64,000 nucleotides of DNA, from the IMG/VR virus record IMGVR_UViG_3300027976_000036, positions 1 through 64,000 of that record; one strand, 5' to 3'. Position numbers and translations under genes: made by a program. Below the pieces are notes generated by a model, which was not told the origin of the DNA, did not search any database, and saw nothing but the letters and a program-made list of their open reading frames with translations. The stretch's first letter is position 1, and every line of letters begins with the position of its first letter. The DNA comes from a virus. This document shows, in pieces, positions 60,938 to 64,000 of this stretch.

Positions 60938-61213
60938 TTAACAAGAATATTGTGCACAGACGATGTGGAAATCGTCATAATCATCTTCTGCGAATTTGCA
61001 GACGATTCCCCAGAAGATAGTTGCATGTTCTGCAAATTGCCAACCTTCTTCTGAAGTTGGCATCATATCATTGATATCGTAACAATTGTTACGATATCGA
61101 AAGAAACTGGCATCTGTATCAGGTTTTCTATAGTGATCGAAATCACTTTTCTCTTCTTTTGTCAGATCGTTCCAACAAAGGATTTTGCATTTTTCTGAAT
61201 TCTTAATTTCCAT
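60938..61213 (-). CDS. Hypothetical phage protein (91 aa) with RYRNNCYDINDMM motif
   Basis: Contains CWNDLTKEEKSDFDHY, FFRYRNNCYDINDM and a C-terminal beta part (ATIFWGIVCKFAEDD). This order (a FxRYxxxxYDxxDxM block then SxxxGIVxxF) is shared with a widespread uncharacterised phage family as I remember it. Starts after AGGAGTACATT. Confidence 0.72.
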   Translation of the reverse strand: MEIKNSEKCKILCWNDLTKEEKSDFDHYRKPDTDASFFRYRNNCYDINDMMPTSEEGWQFAEHATIFWGIVCKFAEDDYDDFHIVCAQYSC

Positions 61214-61276
61214 AATGTACTCCTGGATATCTGCGACATTGCAGTATATGAATCAATTTTTCATTGATTCATTCGT
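61214..61276 (-). repeat. Double-hairpin module, copy 16
   Basis: Variable hairpin GAATCAA/TTGATTC at 61250-61270, 6 nt after the stop; conserved hairpin CTGC-AATGTC-GCAG at 61231-61244; AGGAGTACATT. Confidence 0.9.
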
Positions 61277-61444
61277 TTAAAGATTTCTTTCTATCCTCCT
61301 TAATTTACCTTTTGGAATTCGAGAAGCAATTGCGTCTCTAATTTCTTTTAAATCTTTAATTTTTTGTTCTTTTGTTATTGCATGATTAGTGATATCACTA
61401 ATCAGACATTCAACCATGATTAAAATATCTTCAAGAGATTCCAT
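61277..61444 (-). CDS. Small hypothetical helical protein (55 aa)
   Basis: Short but well supported: ATG after AGGAGTATATT, modules on both sides and a stop 6 nt from the next hairpin. MESLEDILIMVECL... continues into a basic helix (KGKLRRIERNL). Acidic N-terminal helix and basic C-terminus. Function unknown. Confidence 0.8.
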   Translation of the reverse strand: MESLEDILIMVECLISDITNHAITKEQKIKDLKEIRDAIASRIPKGKLRRIERNL

Positions 61445-61508
61445 AATATACTCCTGGATATCTGCGACATTGCAGCATATAGAACCCTTTTTATAGGGTT
61501 CTGGGCGT
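61445..61508 (-). repeat. Double-hairpin module, copy 17
   Basis: Variable hairpin AGAACCCT/AGGGTTCT at 61481-61502, 6 nt after the stop; conserved hairpin CTGC-AATGTC-GCAG at 61462-61475; AGGAGTATATT. Confidence 0.9.
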
Positions 61509-61964
61509 TTAGTTTTCTTTCAGGTACTGAGCCATCATTCTCTCGATGGAAGCCATAGGAACGCTATGTACGTTCCTCTCAGCGAATTTTCGACAGAGTT
61601 CGTCCCTCTTCAAAGAGGTTGACAAATCGAACTCTTCGAATAGATTGACGAACTCGACATTATATCCTCGTTTTTCCGCAAAATAAGTATACTGTTTCCA
61701 ATGAACTTTCATTATGTTCGTGTTGTTCACGAACACATATGGGGTAAAACTATCCAAAGCTGCCACGAATTTTTTGAAGCAACTGCCATGAGCAGTTGCC
61801 AATTGGGCGGGGTTCCAATCATAATGACCATTTTTCATGAAATGATCATCTGCCGAGCAGACGACCATTTCTTCAGTTGACAGTTGCATTTCCTTTCGGA
61901 AATTGTCGATAAAGAAATCTTTGCCCATTCCGGGCACGCCTTGCATGATATAAACGGTGTTCAT
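61509..61964 (-). CDS. P-loop kinase-like protein (AAA_33 / polynucleotide-kinase-like)
   Basis: 151 residues. Walker A GVPGMGKDFFIDN at residue 9, a second block CSADDHFMKNGHYDWNPAQLATAHGSCFKKF typical of NEDD4-binding-protein-2/PNK-like kinases, then VFVNNTNIMKVHW and GYNVEFVNL. This family includes 5'-end polynucleotide kinases; the usual phosphatase domain is absent, so it would be a kinase only. It could pair with the RNA ligase at 32.6 kb. Starts after AAGGAGTATA. Confidence 0.85.
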   Translation of the reverse strand: MNTVYIMQGVPGMGKDFFIDNFRKEMQLSTEEMVVCSADDHFMKNGHYDWNPAQLATAHGSCFKKFVAALDSFTPYVFVNNTNIMKVHWKQYTYFAEKRGYNVEFVNLFEEFDLSTSLKRDELCRKFAERNVHSVPMASIERMMAQYLKEN

Positions 61965-62030
61965 TATACTCCTTAGCTAATAGCGACATTGCTATGTTTC
62001 CCAATGCTTTCATTGGAAATTCGTTAATCA
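61965..62030 (-). repeat. Double-hairpin module, copy 18 (TAGC-type stem)
   Basis: Variable hairpin CCAATG/CATTGG extended by TTT/AAA at 61997-62019, 11 nt after the stop; second hairpin ATAGC-AATGTC-GCTAT at 61980-61995; AAGGAGTATA. Confidence 0.88.
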
Positions 62031-62360
62031 TTAATCATGCACAGCGATTAGAAGGTCTTCGAAAAGAACTCCTAACTTTTTCTGTACTAAGTTAATCCAA
62101 CTCTTGTTCCCTTCATACGAAGAGACTTCCAAATCATCTAAAACATGATTTACTATGGGTATTATATCCATTCCCGTCAATATGCAATATTGGAACTTTC
62201 CAATATCAAAGCATTCGTCCGTTTTTTCTAACAATACGGACTCGAAATCTTCTGGGTCAGTGACCCCGTTCAGTTCGCTAAGTGAATTGAACACGATTTC
62301 TGAAAATCGCGAAAACATGATTACTTCGATATTTTCAAAGTTCTTTTTATTTTTCTTCAT
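62031..62360 (-). CDS. Hypothetical protein (109 aa)
   Basis: Starts MKKNKKNFENIEVIMFSRF after AGGAGTACATT. Helical, acidic, with a C-terminal amphipathic helix (LVQKKLGVLFEDLLIAVHD). No known domain. Confidence 0.72.
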   Translation of the reverse strand: MKKNKKNFENIEVIMFSRFSEIVFNSLSELNGVTDPEDFESVLLEKTDECFDIGKFQYCILTGMDIIPIVNHVLDDLEVSSYEGNKSWINLVQKKLGVLFEDLLIAVHD

Positions 62361-62431
62361 AATGTACTCCTAGATATCTGCGACATTGCAGCATATGAAT
62401 CAATTTTTCATTGATTCATTCGTTCGTTCGT
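62361..62431 (-). repeat. Double-hairpin module, copy 19
   Basis: Variable hairpin GAATCAA/TTGATTC at 62397-62417; conserved hairpin CTGC-AATGTC-GCAG at 62378-62391; AGGAGTACATT. The ACGAA spacer after the stop is repeated (CGAACGAACG), giving 14 nt. Confidence 0.9.
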
Positions 62432-62644
62432 TTAGATATAAAATCTACACTTTTGGTGTAAATCCCAAATTCTCCACTTGAAATCATAAGAGATTTCAAA
62501 TCTTATAATCATTTCTTCGAGCATGTCCACCGTGAGACACAGAGATGTTTCAAAAGGACTCTTATTTGCCTTGTCCATCAAGAAGTTCCTAAGCTCTCTT
62601 ATAAAGCTTAGTTTTTCTTCCCAAGTCAATTCTGATACTTTCAT
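62432..62644 (-). CDS. Small hypothetical protein (70 aa)
   Basis: MKVSELTWEEKLSFIRELRNFLMDK... is a charged helical protein. Start follows AAAGGAAAAAA. The upstream side has a terminator instead of a module, so a promoter may lie in 62650-62713, an AT-only stretch. Confidence 0.72.
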   Translation of the reverse strand: MKVSELTWEEKLSFIRELRNFLMDKANKSPFETSLCLTVDMLEEMIIRFEISYDFKWRIWDLHQKCRFYI

Positions 62645-62713
62645 TTTTTTCCTTTACAATATTTTTGAATGAAATATTTATTCATTCATTCGATTTTTTT
62701 AAAAATAAAATAA

Positions 62714-62749
62714 ATAAATGTTGGGAAGTTTTATTTTCCCAACATTTAT
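62714..62749 (-). terminator. Hairpin terminator between the 62759 and 62432 genes
   Basis: A 14-bp perfect stem (62714-62727 with 62736-62749) with an 8-nt loop. On the - strand it is followed by T-rich sequence (ATTTATTTTATTTTT). It may end most transcripts of the first genes in the array. Confidence 0.8.
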
Positions 62750-62758
62750 TTTATTTTG

Positions 62759-62986
62759 TTAGTGAATCGTCGGGTTGGAGCTCATGATCCTTTGCTCTTC
62801 AGCAAGAAATCCGCCGATGTTTCCGTCGAGAAACATCTTAATGGCCCATTTGCACTTGGAGAGAATCTTGTTCTCACTTTCCCCTTCGAAATTGCCGAGA
62901 GTCTTCAGCGTTTCCGCTGCTGCTATCATCACGAACATATTGGCCGCGAGGCCAATGGCCTCCAACTTCACACATTTCTCACACAT
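62759..62986 (-). CDS. Small hypothetical protein (75 aa) with N-terminal CxxC
   Basis: MCEKCVKLEAIGLAANMF... has a CxxC pair at the N-terminus and a helical body. The start follows TTTAGGAAAAAAA. A competing + strand frame over the same DNA lacks a ribosome-binding site and context. GC-richer than flanking DNA. Confidence 0.7.
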   Translation of the reverse strand: MCEKCVKLEAIGLAANMFVMIAAAETLKTLGNFEGESENKILSKCKWAIKMFLDGNIGGFLAEEQRIMSSNPTIH

Positions 62987-63076
62987 TTTTTTTTCCTAAA
63001 TTTGTTTTACTTTTGAATGATATACTCAAAAGCCGGCATGATTGCCAGTTCCCAACCTTTAAAAGTTGGGAATCGT
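62987..63076 (-). repeat. Double-hairpin module, divergent copy 20
   Basis: Variable hairpin TTCCCAAC/GTTGGGAA at 63049-63072, 5 nt after the stop; second hairpin CTGGCA-ATCA-TGCCGG at 63033-63048 (loop not AATGTT); a further CTTTTGA/TCAAAAG hairpin at 63010-63032. Nearly the same arrangement as copy 21. Confidence 0.75.
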
Positions 63077-63508
63077 TTAGTATTCTGTAAATTGGACGAA
63101 GGAGAAGGTCGAGACCTTCTCCGTCGTTCCGTCTTCTTTTACGACTTCCGAGCTTTTGCGCTCGGAAGTCGCATAAAATGCGGTTTCGCCTTGGTCTGAG
63201 ATCATTTCGACTAAGTTGTGGACAAGGCCAAAGTGGCCTTGAACTAGATATTGGAGATGACTGCGGCCGAACTCCTTATTAATCTTAGGTTGTGGATAGA
63301 TTTGGTCCAAGATAGTGTTTAATGTGTTTCGCGCAAGTTGTCGCACTTGCATTCGTGTGAAAGAAGGGTCTACGTTCGGCATCAAATACGCGAAGCACAT
63401 TATGCTTCGGTCTTTATCATCGTCCTCTCTAAGCGGCATATTCTGTGCCGCTTCTTTCTGTTCTTTGCTCCACTTACTAACAGGATGATTTGTTAAATTA
63501 ACAAACAT
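63077..63508 (-). CDS. Hypothetical protein (143 aa), N-terminal NLTNHPVSKWS motif
   Basis: Start at 63508 after GGAGAAAGAAAA; a longer frame to 63580 overlaps the module. The N-terminus MFVNLTNHPVSKWSKEQKEAA is a motif I have seen in other small phage and defence-island proteins of unknown function. The rest is helical with an Arg-rich stretch (RMQVRQLARNTL) and a beta C-terminus. GC-richer than its neighbours. Confidence 0.75.
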   Translation of the reverse strand: MFVNLTNHPVSKWSKEQKEAAQNMPLREDDDKDRSIMCFAYLMPNVDPSFTRMQVRQLARNTLNTILDQIYPQPKINKEFGRSHLQYLVQGHFGLVHNLVEMISDQGETAFYATSERKSSEVVKEDGTTEKVSTFSFVQFTEY

Positions 63509-63606
63509 TTTTCTTTCTCCAACATTTATTTTACTTTTGAATGATATACTCAAAAGCTGACATGATTGCCAGTCTCCCAACTTTAAAAGTTGGGATTCGT
63601 TAAAAG
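63509..63606 (-). repeat. Double-hairpin module, divergent copy 21
   Basis: Variable hairpin TCCCAACTT/AAGTTGGGA at 63575-63595; second hairpin CTGGCA-ATCA-TGTCAG at 63557-63572; CTTTTGA/TCAAAAG hairpin at 63534-63556. Shares about 40 bp with copy 20, so the two arose by duplication. Confidence 0.75.
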
Positions 63607-63678
63607 TTAAAGTAGAACCAATATCATCGGGCTAAAGAATAGCCCAATGATTGCCATGGAAAAGATAAACATTTTCAT
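63607..63678 (-). CDS. Tiny hydrophobic peptide (23 aa), first gene of the array
   Basis: MKMFIFSMAIIGLFFSPMILVLL starts after CAAGGAATCATT and ends 12 nt before a module hairpin. It is one membrane-spanning helix. Despite its length, the ribosome-binding site and module position support expression. Confidence 0.55.
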   Translation of the reverse strand: MKMFIFSMAIIGLFFSPMILVLL

Positions 63679-63689
63679 AATGATTCCTT

Positions 63690-64000
63690 GAGAGTCAATT
63701 GGAGAGGATTCTCCATTTTGGAACAAAATGTTTCACTGTGAAACAAAATGTTCCGTTGTTTCAATTGTCTAACCTGGAAAACTTTAATAAAATCCAAGGT
63801 TTGTGACATTCAACATTGCAGATATTAATCAATGCAACGTTTCGCCATTAAAGGTGGCGAGTTTTTGAAACTGTAAGTATATGATTATATTGGGTATATT
63901 GAGTATATTTGAGCAATATGGGGATTAACAAATCCACCCACACTTTTCTAAACTTTTCTCAAACTTATCAACTTTATTCAATTAAATCAAATACTCACAG
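63690..64000 (-). promoter_or_regulatory. Gene-free 310-bp leader upstream of the small-gene array
   Basis: No gene is seen. It holds a GGAGA/TCTCC hairpin (63701-63714), a GTTTCA-CTG-TGAAAC palindrome flanked by GGAACA/TGTTCC (63719-63753), a degenerate module (CGCCA/TGGCG at about 63852-63868 and CTGCAATGTTG near 63812-63822), and AT-rich DNA with TATAAT on the - strand (63884-63889) but no well-spaced -35. A promoter for the - strand transcript is expected here. Confidence 0.4.

Noticed and set aside
62756-63016. + strand frame of 86 codons at the array start
   Set aside because: No ribosome-binding site, opposite to all neighbours, and it overlaps a - strand gene with a good start and a module upstream.
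51844-63606. CRISPR array
   Set aside because: The repeats are spaced by complete genes of differing length, are not exact, and consist of hairpins flanking ribosome-binding sites, so this is not a repeat-spacer array.
1-64000. Reassigned stop codons across the phage
   Set aside because: TAA, TAG and TGA all end clear genes at sensible positions, and the long genes have none in frame; only a few small genes show extra in-frame stops at their ends.
1-64000. tRNA genes
   Set aside because: No cloverleaf with a GGTTCGAATCC-type T arm was noticed in the gene-free gaps; a tRNAscan-SE run would settle this.

Overview
The window is a stretch of a large, AT-rich (roughly one third G+C) double-stranded DNA tailed phage, not a bacterial chromosome. 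The evidence is dense packing of genes with few or no gaps, many overlapping start/stop codons, a full set of phage replication and nucleotide-metabolism genes, an adjacent rIIA-rIIB pair, a small sigma-like protein of the T4 gp55 type, an amidase endolysin, and dozens of short genes of unknown function. The best fit is a large myovirus related at a distance to the T4 superfamily. The N-terminal export signals and the amidase suit a Gram-negative host, but nothing in the sequence identifies the host. No virion structural gene is clearly recognisable, and I found no tRNA, integrase, transposase or CRISPR array.

Region 1 (1-35.2 kb, all genes on the + strand) holds replication, nucleotide supply and takeover functions: FEN-type exonuclease, DnaB/gp41-like helicase, B12-dependent ribonucleotide reductase, adenylosuccinate synthetase (PurA/PurZ family), a DUF3310 protein (T7 gp1.7 family), DnaE-type DNA polymerase, dUTPase, GMP reductase/IMPDH-family enzyme, ClpP-like protease, endolysin, metallophosphoesterase, a GroEL-like chaperonin, a MoxR AAA+ ATPase with a partner metallopeptidase/VWA protein, rIIA, rIIB, a transglutaminase-fold protein, thymidylate synthase, RNA ligase, a deoxycytidylate-type deaminase and a sigma-like factor. 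The nucleotide enzymes together would turn host C and G nucleotides into T and A nucleotides, which matches the AT-rich genome.

Region 2 (35.2-50.5 kb, - strand) is one uninterrupted gene of 15.3 kb encoding about 5087 residues. It is soluble-looking, charged and largely helical, with no domain I can name. It meets region 1 at a strong bidirectional terminator.

Region 3 (50.6-64 kb, - strand) is a long array of about 30 small genes, probably early host-takeover genes. Its outstanding feature is a repeated intergenic module, seen in about 21 gaps. Reading in the transcription direction, each gene's stop codon is followed within about 5-14 nt by a hairpin whose sequence differs from copy to copy but stays self-complementary. 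A second hairpin with the near-constant loop AATGTT (or AATGTC) follows, then an AGGAGTA-type ribosome-binding site and the next ATG. The covarying stems argue for selection on RNA (or DNA) structure. The spacing rule also exposes genes that seem shortened by in-frame stop codons. I consider this module, together with the giant protein, the best candidate for an undescribed system in the window.
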